Origin: JAJDTR01 sp965220415
Lineage (GTDB): Bacteria > Poribacteria > WGA-4E > JAJDTR01
Direction of reading: 5' to 3'
Assembly: GCA_965220415.1 (NCBI GenBank)
Contig: OZ244829.1
Coordinates: 1,054,001 to 1,118,000, forward strand
Length of the DNA: 64,000 bases
In this document: positions 16,580 to 26,191 of the stretch, piece by piece
How the letters are laid out: every line of letters starts with the position of its first letter
How positions within the stretch are numbered: position 1 is the first letter of the stretch
Notes under the pieces: model-generated
What the model was told of the DNA's origin: nothing
The model's input: only the letters and a program-made list of their open reading frames with translations
Database searches by the model: none
Translations under genes and position numbers: made by a program

Positions 16580-16778
16580 TATACTTTGCGTTGGGTATTA
16601 TTGCGCTCTCTTACCCAGTGATAATTGGTTCTAATAGGGCTTACGTAGCACCAGCAGGTCGGGAATCGGAGTTCCCTCGTACAAGGGTCGCGACCTGGAG
16701 ATCGCGGGATCTCTATCGCACTCGCTATCCGCTCGTTTGATCCTACAGAAGACGCAATTTCTGACAGCGCGGAGTATA
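16580..16778. mobile_element. MITE-like TATAC element, 199 bp
   Basis: TATACTTTGCG (16580-16590) and CGCGGAGTATA (16768-16778) form imperfect terminal inverted repeats. The body carries TCGGGAATCGGAG and the GTCGCGACC core. The copy at 27744-27942 has the same length. No transposase frame is inside, so it would be non-autonomous. Confidence 0.7.
16706..16740 (+). repeat. 35-bp module, occupied site
   Basis: Starts GGGATCTCTATCGC and ends CGTTTGA, placed between GAGATCGC and TCCTACAG. The homologous site at about 4350-4376 has these flanks joined directly. Confidence 0.8.
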
Positions 16779-16811
16779 AGAACCTGAAAGCAGTGGTTAA
16801 TGGCTAGTACT

Positions 16812-16918
16812 GGGCACTCACAAGGGGTAACCCTCAAAAATATGCCGAAAATTCGCCTAAATTCATAAGCGATTGCCCTACGCTCGCCCTAGAAATCAAT
16901 AGACTAAACAGTTACAAA
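16812..16918. repeat. About 105-bp repeat, second copy
   Basis: Related to about 10932-11027: GGGCACTCACAAGGGG, then AAATATGCCGAAAATTCG, ending CCCTAGAAATCAATAGAC. Both copies lie just beyond the 3' ends of minus-strand genes. Nothing else was recognised up to 17044. Confidence 0.55.
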
Positions 16919-17044
16919 AAAGGAATGTCGAGAGCGTTCGCCGATGGTGTGCTCAGGGTAGTTCGGACGGGTTGTCTTCCACTGAGATGTCCGTACCGGA
17001 GCGCTAGATACTACACGTCGTGCTTTATGACCGTAGTCGGAAAG

Positions 17045-17848
17045 TCAACCCTGCGGGTAAAGATACGGTTTTCCGTGTTCGAGTGGTTGATATCGATCGC
17101 CGATGTCGAGAATATGGAGGTTGGTGCGGAGCATCTGCGGCGGTTGTTGATTGTCCGGGAACAGGTCATGGTGACAGGGGATAACGACCTTCGCATCAAT
17201 CTGCTTTGCTAACAGAGACGCTTCACCGGGGGCAAGGTTCCTGAATGCGGGATTAATTACCGTCACCATCACATCCGGTTGATGTTCAGCCACACTGGAG
17301 GCAATCAGATCGTGGTACGAGGTGTCACCTGTAAAATAGACCGTTGGCCCACCTGATATGAAGGCGAGATAGCCAACATGGGTCAGGTCATCCCCACCGA
17401 ACGGTATTGCAAACGTTGCACGCACGGTGATATCACCCACCGCGAAGGTTTTGTTGGGCCAAACCATGGTCATCTGGTCGGCTGATACTCCCAACTCTTC
17501 CAGCTTTTCAATCGTTTCCGCCGGTGCAGCGTAGGGTCCTTGTCCGCCCGCCGCGCGATATCTTTCCAGCGTTTCAGGATCCAAGTGATCTTGGTGGCTG
17601 TGCGTCATCAGATAGAGATCGATGCCAACCAGATCTTCGGGCGAGAGCGGCGGCGGAACTAACCGATCCATGTTAAACCCAACCTCTTCGCCAAGTGCTT
17701 TGCAAGAATTTGTCAGATACGGGTCGAGGGCAATAATCTTCCCGGCGGGACTCTTGAAGATGAATCCCGCTTGCCCCAGCCACCAGAGCGTTACGGCTCC
17801 TCTAGGTACGGCATATTGCTGAACATCATGCATGGAAAAAGTGCTCAT
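17045..17848 (-). CDS. UlaG-like metallo-beta-lactamase-fold hydrolase
   Basis: A 267-residue MBL-fold protein like L-ascorbate-6-phosphate lactonase UlaG and related metal-dependent hydrolases. It opens WWLGQAGFIFK, with LDPYLTNS; the metal motif is HSHQDH (83-88), then GGDDLTHVGY, the aspartate in YFTGDTSYH and the histidines in IPCHHDLFPDN. It probably hydrolyses a lactone or phosphate ester of a sugar acid, which suits the neighbouring dehydrogenases, but substrate is unproven. AAGGA lies 7 bases before the ATG. Confidence 0.85.
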   Translation of the reverse strand: MSTFSMHDVQQYAVPRGAVTLWWLGQAGFIFKSPAGKIIALDPYLTNSCKALGEEVGFNMDRLVPPPLSPEDLVGIDLYLMTHSHQDHLDPETLERYRAAGGQGPYAAPAETIEKLEELGVSADQMTMVWPNKTFAVGDITVRATFAIPFGGDDLTHVGYLAFISGGPTVYFTGDTSYHDLIASSVAEHQPDVMVTVINPAFRNLAPGEASLLAKQIDAKVVIPCHHDLFPDNQQPPQMLRTNLHILDIGDRYQPLEHGKPYLYPQG

Positions 17849-18067
17849 AATTCATTCCTTAGTGGTTGTGAAAGAACCCAGTTGTTTGTAGACGCTTGGA
17901 GTCTGGAGCGTGGCAAATGCCGATTCTTTGAACCGTTCCATGGCTACCAAGCAAGTTTAGAAAACAACCTTTACATTTTGAAGATGGCGTGGAAGAACAT
18001 CTTCCAGGCTTCCAGTCCTACTTTTCTAAGTCGCTTCGGAAATTAAGCTTAATTTTAAAATTTTTGC

Positions 18068-19234
18068 TCAAAACCTTTCTGTGTGTATTTGGTTAAGCGC
18101 CCTCCAGAACGAATCGTCCGCCATTACGTGTTCATCAACATAGGCGCTAAATCCGTCCGAACCCGATTCGATCATCGCCTTTGCCGCTGCGAGAGTTCCC
18201 TCAACCAAGTCATTGACCGGTACACTACCGCCGCCATTCTTGCCTAGCACCGTGCCGTAAATCTCGCACCGTTCCCCAACCACCTCTTTCACCGCGGCAA
18301 TCTCTTTCTTGATTCTCGCCGGATCTACATACCATGAACCGGTGTCGCTGTTTGGGTAACTTAGCGGGTAGTGCGGGTCTATTATCCAAAATCTGGGGTG
18401 CAATGCGTCGACCAACCCCTCGTCAACCCAAGTGGGCCAGTCTAACATCAGCTTGTAGGCACCGTCCGGATCAGCCCAGATCCCCTCGGTGGCGACCGAA
18501 ATTTCGACCTTTCTGCCTAGCCTGGACAGATCATCTCTCAGCTCTCTCATCAGTTGGGTGTAGTAACTCGCACGCAGGCGCGTCCACGATTCGTCCTCGT
18601 CCTCAATTTGGTGCGGGTCTACTCCATGCGCTTCGGTGTATTCGGCGATAGCGGGAGCGTCGTATCCCAGCGGCCACACCTCCTCGCCCTCCGCCAAAAC
18701 TTGTACAAATTCCAACTGCACACCATCTGCTCCAAATTCACGCGCATATGCCACAAGCGCGGCTCTGACATATTCCCGAACTTCGGGATACGCCAGAGAC
18801 ACGTAGCCAATGTCGTAGCCCAAAACCTGTTCGCCGACCTCCCAGTCGAGCCAACTGCGCCCGTCGCGCGCTTTGGACATGTACTCCGGATTCTCAGCCG
18901 CGAATCGGGGTATTCTGCCATCTGGGACGATGCGGCGTGGGATCGCTCGGCGTGAACCCGTCCACACACCCGCTACAGCCACAAGAGTGTAGGGATGCAC
19001 CTCGACTCCTACCTGATGTGCCTCTTCGCGAAGATTCCGGAGCAATTCTCCAGACTCGCCGCTAGGATATTGCCCATAATATTCAATATCCGCCGTTCCT
19101 GCCGGTTTGCGGCACCTCAACCACTCATGGCTTTTCAGCACTCCCTCGTAGAAGGTGGAAACAATCTTTTTTACCCCGACCTCTGCACATTTCGCGGGAG
19201 ACCAACTCGGATTTACGATGGCAATATCAATCAT
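18068..19234 (-). CDS. TIM-barrel glycoside-hydrolase-like protein
   Basis: A 388-residue cytoplasmic protein (no signal seen) starting MIDIAIVNPSWSP; an in-frame GTG lies 21 bases further upstream and neither has a clear ribosome binding site. Features are those of GHL10/DUF187-like putative glycoside hydrolases: VHPYTLVAVAGVW, YVSLAYPEVREYVRAAL, FGADGVQLEFVQ with a candidate acidic residue, VEISVATEGIW, and a late EIYGTVLGKNGG segment. I infer a carbohydrate-active or sugar-binding barrel. It begins 69 bp after the stop of the PhyH gene at 19304, so cotranscription is likely. Confidence 0.62.
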   Translation of the reverse strand: MIDIAIVNPSWSPAKCAEVGVKKIVSTFYEGVLKSHEWLRCRKPAGTADIEYYGQYPSGESGELLRNLREEAHQVGVEVHPYTLVAVAGVWTGSRRAIPRRIVPDGRIPRFAAENPEYMSKARDGRSWLDWEVGEQVLGYDIGYVSLAYPEVREYVRAALVAYAREFGADGVQLEFVQVLAEGEEVWPLGYDAPAIAEYTEAHGVDPHQIEDEDESWTRLRASYYTQLMRELRDDLSRLGRKVEISVATEGIWADPDGAYKLMLDWPTWVDEGLVDALHPRFWIIDPHYPLSYPNSDTGSWYVDPARIKKEIAAVKEVVGERCEIYGTVLGKNGGGSVPVNDLVEGTLAAAKAMIESGSDGFSAYVDEHVMADDSFWRALNQIHTERF

Positions 19235-19303
19235 CTGACGAATCGCACCCCACACAATGCAATCGCGCCTGCTGCGAGACGATACTTCATCTTGTCTATA
19301 AAC

Positions 19304-20098
19304 TTATGCCATCATTGGCAAAGGTGTGTAGATATTTGATCCGCCGGACCGATCCTCGCCGCGCAAGAGATAGATGTGATGGCTGGGATTCAGCACCGGA
19401 TCGTTGCAACGCACTGTGGCGGGCATGTAACGCATCGTGTAACCGCATCGACGGCTTTGGGAGGTGTTGGGGTTGGAACCGTGAATGGTAAAACCGTCAT
19501 GGAAGTGACATTCTCCGATTTGTAACTCCAAATCCACGATTTTTGACGGATCGATGTCATCCGCTACAACTTCATTATGGAACAAGTTGTCGTCGTGGTT
19601 GTCAACCTCTTCATACCGTCGATCTCTAAGTTTATGGCTTCCGGAGATCACGCGCATACACCCATTCGCAACTAGTGACTCGTCGACCGCCAGCCACATG
19701 GTGATTACGCGCATTGGCTCCAGCCGCTTTCCCCAATACACACCGTCTTGATGCCAAGGCACTGCCAAGCCGTCACCGGAACGTTTACTGATAAAATGAC
19801 TCGACCACAGAACTATATCCGGACCGATAAATCGTTCTATAACATCCAATACGCGCGGGTGTGTTAGGTAGAGGAACAGGAATGGATTATCGAAATGCGG
19901 CACATCCATCTGCTCCGAACGTTTGTCTTCAGGCAGTGAGGCAATCATGCCGTCGACATGTTCACGCAATGCGCTCAATTCGGACTTCGTAAAAATTCGT
20001 CCAAACTTCAGATAGCCGTGCTCATGGTAGAAATCCACTTGCCCATCGCTAACAGTGGTTTCAACCTCCCAATCTGTGTTTGTTATTGGGACGCTCAT
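19304..20098 (-). CDS. Phytanoyl-CoA dioxygenase-like protein
   Basis: A 264-residue Fe(II)/2-oxoglutarate dioxygenase of the PhyH superfamily with an intact iron site: HQD at 116-118 (VPWHQDGVYWG) and the distal His in FHDGFTIHGSNPN, followed by RRCGYTMRY with a candidate 2-oxoglutarate Arg. FYHEHGYLKFGRIF at the N-terminus and CMRVISGSHK in the core are typical. Small-molecule hydroxylation is the expected reaction. GGAGAG lies 5 bases before the ATG. It heads a probable two-gene unit with the barrel protein downstream. Confidence 0.88.
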   Translation of the reverse strand: MSVPITNTDWEVETTVSDGQVDFYHEHGYLKFGRIFTKSELSALREHVDGMIASLPEDKRSEQMDVPHFDNPFLFLYLTHPRVLDVIERFIGPDIVLWSSHFISKRSGDGLAVPWHQDGVYWGKRLEPMRVITMWLAVDESLVANGCMRVISGSHKLRDRRYEEVDNHDDNLFHNEVVADDIDPSKIVDLELQIGECHFHDGFTIHGSNPNTSQSRRCGYTMRYMPATVRCNDPVLNPSHHIYLLRGEDRSGGSNIYTPLPMMA

Positions 20099-20242
20099 TT
20101 ATTCTCTCCAACTCGCCTATGTTACCCGAACGGTCTTCACTGCAATTTAAAGATTGATGCCAGCAATGAGAGGTTATTCCAATCAAGCGCCAGGAAACCG
20201 AGCTGTGTTTCGGACGTTACCACCCACTCAGTTAGACACTAT

Positions 20243-21994
20243 CTAGCTCCCTAACGATTCACCTTCCCCTTGCCGAACCGTTACCACGCGGTCGACGCCG
20301 GGTACCCGGAACTGTTCTTGATCGCCATTGGGCCACACGACTTCAATCGCCTCGATTTTCTCAATCTCTCCCAATCCGAAATGCGCTTTGAAATCGCTGC
20401 TGCTGAGGTAGCTGTAGGCAGGCAGCACGAGTCCGACGAATTTTGTTTTCGCCGTCACGACGGTCACTTGCGCGCCAATAGCATCACGGTTGCCCGTCAT
20501 GGCTCTGACCGACAACCAGTGAGTGCCGGGCGCTGGCGCATCGTTTCGGAATACCCGCGGCGCCCCCCAGATGTTACCGACGACAAAATCGAGGTCGCCA
20601 TCGTGGTCAATATCGCCGAAAGCCAGACCACGGCTAATCTCAATCTGTGAGGTGAAGTTTCCGCCGCGCGCGCCTACGTCGCTGAACTGCCCATGTCCAT
20701 TATTTTCAAATAGCAGGTTCGGCTCCGCGTACGGATTCCAGAAATTGCCGATGTTGGCTCCTGGCAGGACGGGTCCGCGCATCACCCGTCCGTTGACAAG
20801 CGCGATATCAAGATCGGCATCGTGATCGAAATCGAAAAATCCGCATCCAAACCCGGTAAACGGCAAATCTATTCCCGCGAAGCCGGAACTGTCGGTCGCA
20901 TCGCTGAAGATCCCATACGGCGAGGCGACGTAGAGGGTGTTGGTCTCCCTATGAAAGTGGGTCATAAACAGGTCAAGTTCGCCGTCGCGATCCACATCTC
21001 CAACTGTGACCCCCATACTGGCTTCCGCCTTGCCGTGCGTATTGAATGCCAAGCCGCGCATAATCGCTTCATCGTAAAAAGTGCCCGATCCCGAGTTGAC
21101 CCAGAGTCGGTTCGCCTCTCCGTCGTTCGCCACATATAGATCTACCCAACCATCCGAGGTGAAGTCGGCACATACGACGCCCAGCCCTTTGTCTGACGAA
21201 ACGATACCGACATCGGTAGTAACGTCGCTGAAAGTGCCGTCGCCGTTATTCCGGTAGAGTGAGTCCGGTATGCCTTCAAAACTCTGAGGTCCGCAATAGT
21301 CGCGCGCATCACTTAGCCGTTGGCAGGAGACTGCGGGATCAAAGCGAAGATAGCGGGCAACGTAAAGATCGAGATAGCCATCCGCATCGTAGTCCAAAAA
21401 CGCGGCGGACGTGCTCCAACCGCCGCCCGAAAATCCGGCAGACTCCGTAGCATTGACAAAAGTGCCATCACCGTTGTTTCGATAGAAGGCGTCGGGACCA
21501 TAGTTGGTAACGTATAAGTCCAGATCTCCGTCATTGTCGGTGTCTCCGACCGCCACCCCCTGTCCATAACCGGCATCGATTAAGCCGCTGGCATCCGTGA
21601 CATCGGAGAACGTACCGTTTGCTTGCTGTTGAAAGAGTCGAAAGTGTGTCCAGAAGAGCTCTTTTTGGAGGCCGCTAAAGACTTCCGTTGTAGGTTTCTC
21701 CGTCTCGCCGGTTGGTTCCCGGAAAAGGAGAGATCGGATGTGGAGCAGATCAAGGTCGCCATCGTTGTCGTAGTCGAGAAGTGCAACCCCGCCTCCCATG
21801 ATCTCCGGCAAGGTATAGGTGCCATCGGAGGGCCACCGCTCGGAAGTATCCACAAGCCCTACCTCCGAGGTAATCTCGGTAAACAGCGGCTCGCCCGTGT
21901 CCGTAGCAGTGACGGTTGCACTAATAGCGACAGCAAACAAACAAAAGAAACTAATGACTACAATCTTCAGATTACTTTCAACTTGATTGAACAT
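20243..21994 (-). CDS. CRTAC1-type FG-GAP / ASPIC-UnbV protein, copy 2
   Basis: A 583-residue exported protein, paralogous in layout to the gene at 7911 but clearly diverged. The signal peptide spans roughly residues 9-31 (VVISFFCLFAVAISATVTA). FG-GAP units carry DYDNDGDLDLL, DTDNDGDLDLY, DYDADGYLDLY, DVDRDGELDLF and DIDHDGDLDFV, each a calcium-binding loop. The ASPIC/UnbV end reads THWLSVRAMTGNRDAIGAQV, then HFGLGEIEKIEAIEVVWPNG. It sits 144 bp upstream of the PhyH gene. Role unknown. Confidence 0.87.
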   Translation of the reverse strand: MFNQVESNLKIVVISFFCLFAVAISATVTATDTGEPLFTEITSEVGLVDTSERWPSDGTYTLPEIMGGGVALLDYDNDGDLDLLHIRSLLFREPTGETEKPTTEVFSGLQKELFWTHFRLFQQQANGTFSDVTDASGLIDAGYGQGVAVGDTDNDGDLDLYVTNYGPDAFYRNNGDGTFVNATESAGFSGGGWSTSAAFLDYDADGYLDLYVARYLRFDPAVSCQRLSDARDYCGPQSFEGIPDSLYRNNGDGTFSDVTTDVGIVSSDKGLGVVCADFTSDGWVDLYVANDGEANRLWVNSGSGTFYDEAIMRGLAFNTHGKAEASMGVTVGDVDRDGELDLFMTHFHRETNTLYVASPYGIFSDATDSSGFAGIDLPFTGFGCGFFDFDHDADLDIALVNGRVMRGPVLPGANIGNFWNPYAEPNLLFENNGHGQFSDVGARGGNFTSQIEISRGLAFGDIDHDGDLDFVVGNIWGAPRVFRNDAPAPGTHWLSVRAMTGNRDAIGAQVTVVTAKTKFVGLVLPAYSYLSSSDFKAHFGLGEIEKIEAIEVVWPNGDQEQFRVPGVDRVVTVRQGEGESLGS

Positions 21995-22984
21995 AAAAGA
22001 GGGTCGATGAGAGATTCATGGCGAAAGTGCGTAAAATCGGGATTATACACCGTTCTGAACCCCTTGTAAAGCGATTTTGCAACCCTCGTAACCGCACCCG
22101 ACTCGGCAGGATTTCGCACCATCCGTTAGCCTATTCGACCTCTTCGATTATCGTTGCGTCTCCGCACTCGCACAGTGCTCTACCCGCACGATTATCGCGC
22201 GCTTATCTTCAATTATCAAATAGAGGATAGTAGCTTCTTGATTCGTGATGCGTTTGTTAAGGCACGAGATTTGCTTTGTATTGAATTTCGGAGGATGCTA
22301 TGCTATATTTTCGATGACCGGGACAGCCCAAATTTCCCGTGTCCAATAGGAGCTATACCTTGCGTTGGGTAATATTGCGCTTGTTTTCGCAGCACAAATG
22401 TGTCGCGATTCGGAGATCGCAGGGTTCCCCTATCAGAATCTACTATGGGATAGCTATCGGGATTAGCTATGGGATCTCTATCGCCTTCACGATCCGTTCA
22501 GTTGATCACTCATTATTCATTCGTTTGATTCTGCCGTTTATGAGATGTTTTGGTGATTGTCTGAATCACAGATTTTCACGGATTAAACGGATTACGCGGA
22601 TTACGGGAGCTCTATCGCGCTCCTTATCCAGTCGCTTGATCCTTCTGTTGAGTAAAATTGAGCTTGTTTTCTCGCCAATTGTGGTTTCTAATACGACTTA
22701 CGCGGCACCAGCAGGTCGCGATTCGGAGATAGGATCTCTATGGTCGTACAAAGGCAATCACAATCTAACAGATTGTGGTACGGAATCTATAATCTCACTT
22801 GATTGTGGCTGCTACTTTACCAGACGCTCGAAAACACGCAATTCCAGGCAACGTAAAGTATATGTAGGAGCTATGTTAAACGCCCTCGCTATGCATCAAG
22901 ACCGTGTCTAGCGTGTGACAGAGATAGAAAACTGACACTGAAACATGACAGTCTTAAAGACTCAAGCAATGCGGGAACGTACAT
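21995..22984. other. Intergenic, repeat-rich divergent region
   Basis: Lies between divergent genes (21994 minus, trmB plus), so it must hold promoters for both; none was identified with confidence. From about 22354 there are partial TATAC elements (TATACCTTGCGTTGGG), the TCGCGATTCGGAGAT core and multiple module copies (22428-22530, 22610-22640). The open frame across 22339-22911 consists of these repeats and is not called. Confidence 0.55.
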
Positions 22985-23740
22985 GTGCAACCGTCGCATC
23001 TCGACTTGATTCCCTTGATCGAAGAAATGAACGAAGAACCGCGTTACAATGAAACCTACTACAAGTTTACACAGTTCAATTCCTGCATTATTGACCTTGA
23101 TAGCGGCGCGCAAACTAGCTTGGATGACATTCAGCCTCCAATCTGCTGGAAAGCGATCTTCGGGAATGAAAATCCGGTTGAAATTGAGATTGGCTGCGGA
23201 AAAGGTCGTTTTCTACTTGAAGCCGCAAGGCAGCACCCGGAAATCAACTACTTAGGTGTAGAGCGGGCGCCCAAGTATGTTCGACGGATACAACAGCGAT
23301 TTCAGAAGCATATCAAACATACCGGCCACAGTACAAGTCGATTGGAAGGTCCCCTCTTTCCGAACGTACGATTGGCTTGGAGTGACGCTGCACGGTTTGT
23401 CGAATGCTATGTCGAGGAAGAGGGCGTACAAGCTTATCATGTCTATTTTCCCGACCCCTGGCCAAAAAAACGCCAGCACAAGCGCCGACTCTTTAGGAAT
23501 GACATATGGCTGCGAGGTATTGAGCGCTCTCTCTCTTCAAGCACTGGACGCCTCTACGTTGTGACGGATTACGGCGAATACTTCGATGAAATTCGATTCA
23601 GGATTAATCAATCGACGTGTCTTGTTGAATCGACCTCAATGCGCATTCAGAAAGAGCATATTCAAACGAACTTTGAGATGAAGTATCTGGCGGAAGGAAG
23701 AAAGATTTATCGTGCGGTATTTGAAAAACCTGATGCCTAG
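22985..23740 (+). CDS. trmB: tRNA (guanine-N7-)-methyltransferase
   Basis: Up to 251 residues; forms m7G46 in the variable loop of tRNA using S-adenosylmethionine. SAM-binding motif EIEIGCGKGRFLLEA (about 66-80), NYLGVER (88-94), and the family signature YFPDPWPKKRQHKRRL (154-169) are intact. The frame opens with GTG at 22985; an ATG at 23027 (MNEEPRYNE) is a possible alternative and neither has a strong Shine-Dalgarno. It lies 159 bp upstream of uvrC on the same strand. This is one of the few housekeeping genes here and is useful as a phylogenetic marker. Confidence 0.92.
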   Translation: MQPSHLDLIPLIEEMNEEPRYNETYYKFTQFNSCIIDLDSGAQTSLDDIQPPICWKAIFGNENPVEIEIGCGKGRFLLEAARQHPEINYLGVERAPKYVRRIQQRFQKHIKHTGHSTSRLEGPLFPNVRLAWSDAARFVECYVEEEGVQAYHVYFPDPWPKKRQHKRRLFRNDIWLRGIERSLSSSTGRLYVVTDYGEYFDEIRFRINQSTCLVESTSMRIQKEHIQTNFEMKYLAEGRKIYRAVFEKPDA

Positions 23741-23899
23741 GACTGTTACCCTTATGAATCAATTTTGCATTCAACCGCTATACCTCAAGAATACAGTTTC
23801 AAACGATTTCGCGTGCAATTGGCTTAGGCCCGCGTCATTTGCTGCTTCATCCTATATATTATCTCGTCCAGCATTCTAATTAGGCGGATAAATCTTCAA

Positions 23900-25714
23900 A
23901 TGGCTAGTCCTTTCAAAAATCTCCCTTCGAGCCCCGGCGTCTACTTGATGAAGAATGTGCAGGGGGAAATCCTCTACGTTGGCAAAGCTTCGTCACTACG
24001 CCACCGCGTGGCTTCCTATTCTCAGTCTTCAGCTCAGCCGAATTTCACGGGTAAGCCAATGATGCGCTACGTCAATGACGTAGACTATGTGGTTACCGCA
24101 AATAGCGTTGAAGCTCTCATTCTCGAGAATAATCTTATCAAGGAACATCAACCGCGCTACAACGTCAAGCTGAAGGATGACAAACGCTACCCTTATCTGA
24201 AGATTTCCGTTCAAGAGCCTTTTCCGAGGCTCAGCGTTACGCGCCAAACCGACACGTCCGGCGCAAAATTCTATGGTCCATTCGTGCACGTCCGGGCGAT
24301 TCGTCAGACAATTAAACAACTCACAAAAGTTTTCCCCATCCGAACATGCAGTCTAGACTTGAAAGCGTCAGAAAATCCCTATCGAGTCTGTTTGGACTAT
24401 CATATCAATCGCTGTCCCGGTCCCTGTGCCGACCTGATTAATCCTGCCGAGTACGATGAAATTGTTCAGAACGTCTGCCGATTTCTGGGTGGCAACACGA
24501 GGCAGGTCATTCAAGAACTGAAGAAGAAAATGGAGTCAGCCGCCGCGGCGTTAAATTTCGAGGGAGCTGCCAAGTACCGTGACCGGATAGAAATGGTCAG
24601 CCAAGCGGTCGCTAGACAGAATTTAGACACTGTTTCAGCAGCGGATGAGGACGTAATCGGAATCGCCTATAACGGGACGGAAGCGTGTGCCCAAGTGTTG
24701 ATGGTGCGTGACGGAAAGTTGATAGATAGGGAACACTACTTTCTGAACGATGTGGATTCAGAATTGCCGGTACAATCGTTGACAGCGTTTGTGCAACAAT
24801 ACTATCAAAACGCCTCGTTCATTCCCAAAACAATTGTGTTGCCCAATGAGACCGAGATGCCGGAGGCAATCCAAAAATGGTTATCCGAGAAGCGAGGCAG
24901 CGGAACAAGCTTGCACATCCCGCAGAAAGGACGAATGCGCCGGCTAGTGGAGATGGCATCGAAGAATGCCGAACTCATTCTGGGTCAAAAGGAAACGCAT
25001 GTCGTTTACAAAGCCGGGGACAACCCCGCGTTGATTGAATTACAGGAATTGTTGAATCTTTCTCGCCCACCGCAACGCATCGAAGGATTTGACATTTCCA
25101 ATCTCGGAAATCAGTTTGCCGTCGGCTCAATGGTGGTGCTAGAGGATGGCGAACCCGCCAAGTCGGAGTATCGACGTTTCAAGATTCGGACGGTACCGGG
25201 TCAGGACGACTTTGCGATGATGAATGAGGTCTTAAGTCGGCGGATGCGCCGCGCAATTGAAGAAAACGCACTGCCCGATCTTGTTTTGATTGACGGCGGT
25301 AAGGGGCAACTAAGCGCCGCCTGCGAAGCGCTAGAGACGCTCAACCTTAGCCATCTTCCAATAATTGGGCTCGCCAAACGGTTTGAGCACATTTTTCTGC
25401 CCGAACAATCCGATCCGATTGTGCTCCGCCATGACAATCCAACCCTTCATCTTATCCAACATTTGCGCGATGAAGCTCATCGCTTTGCTCTTGCCTACCA
25501 TCGCAAACTGCGCAGTCGGGCACTGAGCCACTCCGTACTGGACGAGATTCCTAACGTTGGCGCCAAACGCAAACAAGCGCTGCTGCAGCATTTCGGATCT
25601 ATTGAAAACATTCGCGGCGCAAGCCTAGACCAATTGCTGTGCGTAAAAGGAATCACTCATGCGATAGCGGCGAATATACGGAAACACTTGAGCGAACGGG
25701 GAAAAAAGGCTTAA
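23900..25714 (+). CDS. uvrC: Excinuclease ABC subunit C
   Basis: A 604-residue full-length UvrC, the dual-incision nuclease of nucleotide excision repair acting with UvrA and UvrB. Domains in order: GIY-YIG nuclease (about 10-95; PGVYLMKN, ILYVGKASSLRHRV), a zinc/Cys-type region (CSLDLK, CPGPCADL), UVR motif that binds UvrB (about 205-235; ALNFEGAAKYRDRI), RNase-H-like C-terminal nuclease (about 385-500; IEGFDISNLGN, YRRFKIR, LVLIDGGKGQL) and a tandem helix-hairpin-helix end (IPNVGAKRKQALLQHFGS, VKGITHAIAANI). Nothing appears broken. Confidence 0.97.
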   Translation: MASPFKNLPSSPGVYLMKNVQGEILYVGKASSLRHRVASYSQSSAQPNFTGKPMMRYVNDVDYVVTANSVEALILENNLIKEHQPRYNVKLKDDKRYPYLKISVQEPFPRLSVTRQTDTSGAKFYGPFVHVRAIRQTIKQLTKVFPIRTCSLDLKASENPYRVCLDYHINRCPGPCADLINPAEYDEIVQNVCRFLGGNTRQVIQELKKKMESAAAALNFEGAAKYRDRIEMVSQAVARQNLDTVSAADEDVIGIAYNGTEACAQVLMVRDGKLIDREHYFLNDVDSELPVQSLTAFVQQYYQNASFIPKTIVLPNETEMPEAIQKWLSEKRGSGTSLHIPQKGRMRRLVEMASKNAELILGQKETHVVYKAGDNPALIELQELLNLSRPPQRIEGFDISNLGNQFAVGSMVVLEDGEPAKSEYRRFKIRTVPGQDDFAMMNEVLSRRMRRAIEENALPDLVLIDGGKGQLSAACEALETLNLSHLPIIGLAKRFEHIFLPEQSDPIVLRHDNPTLHLIQHLRDEAHRFALAYHRKLRSRALSHSVLDEIPNVGAKRKQALLQHFGSIENIRGASLDQLLCVKGITHAIAANIRKHLSERGKKA

Positions 25715-26191
25715 GCAAGTCACAGAATCAAACTTGAGTATTTAAGTCCAAAACCGGAAACGGTTATGAAGATTGCTATTTCAAGCAAGTGCGTATAGCC
25801 CAAAATGGATGGGAGGAAAATGTGGTATACCGTACGCTGTCAGAAATTGCGCTTTTCGAGATTTAAGGCTTGCTTCACCGATTTTAGAGGCAGCGCCAAG
25901 CGAACGAATATTGAATGGGGTAACGTCCGCTGCTTCCACCTGTGGGATTCCTATCGCGCTCATTATTCATTCGCTTGATCCCCTCTGGGGCTTTGCTGTA
26001 GGTCGAATCAATGTTTCTATACACCTTCAGGATCCCTATCGCACTCGCTATTCACTCGTTTGATCCCCTCTGGGGCTACCAAGATTTAAATAAGTCGCGA
26101 TTCGGAGATCGCTCCTACAAAATAAGCAATTCTCAGCAGCGTGGAGTATAGTTAATAGAGACGATAGTTTCTTTGATTTTCAGGGTATTCT
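25715..26191. other. Intergenic repeat region
   Basis: Between convergent genes. Modules lie at about 25943-25979 and 26028-26064, each followed by CCCTCTGGGGCT, so the palindrome they interrupt is the CCCC-GCT-GGGG type. A right-half TATAC element (TCGCGATTCGGAGATCGC to CGTGGAGTATA, 26096-26150) is present. No gene seen. Confidence 0.55.

Noticed and set aside
22339..22911. Plus-strand open frame of 190 codons
   Set aside because: It consists of partial TATAC elements and modules; no domain or credible ribosome binding site.
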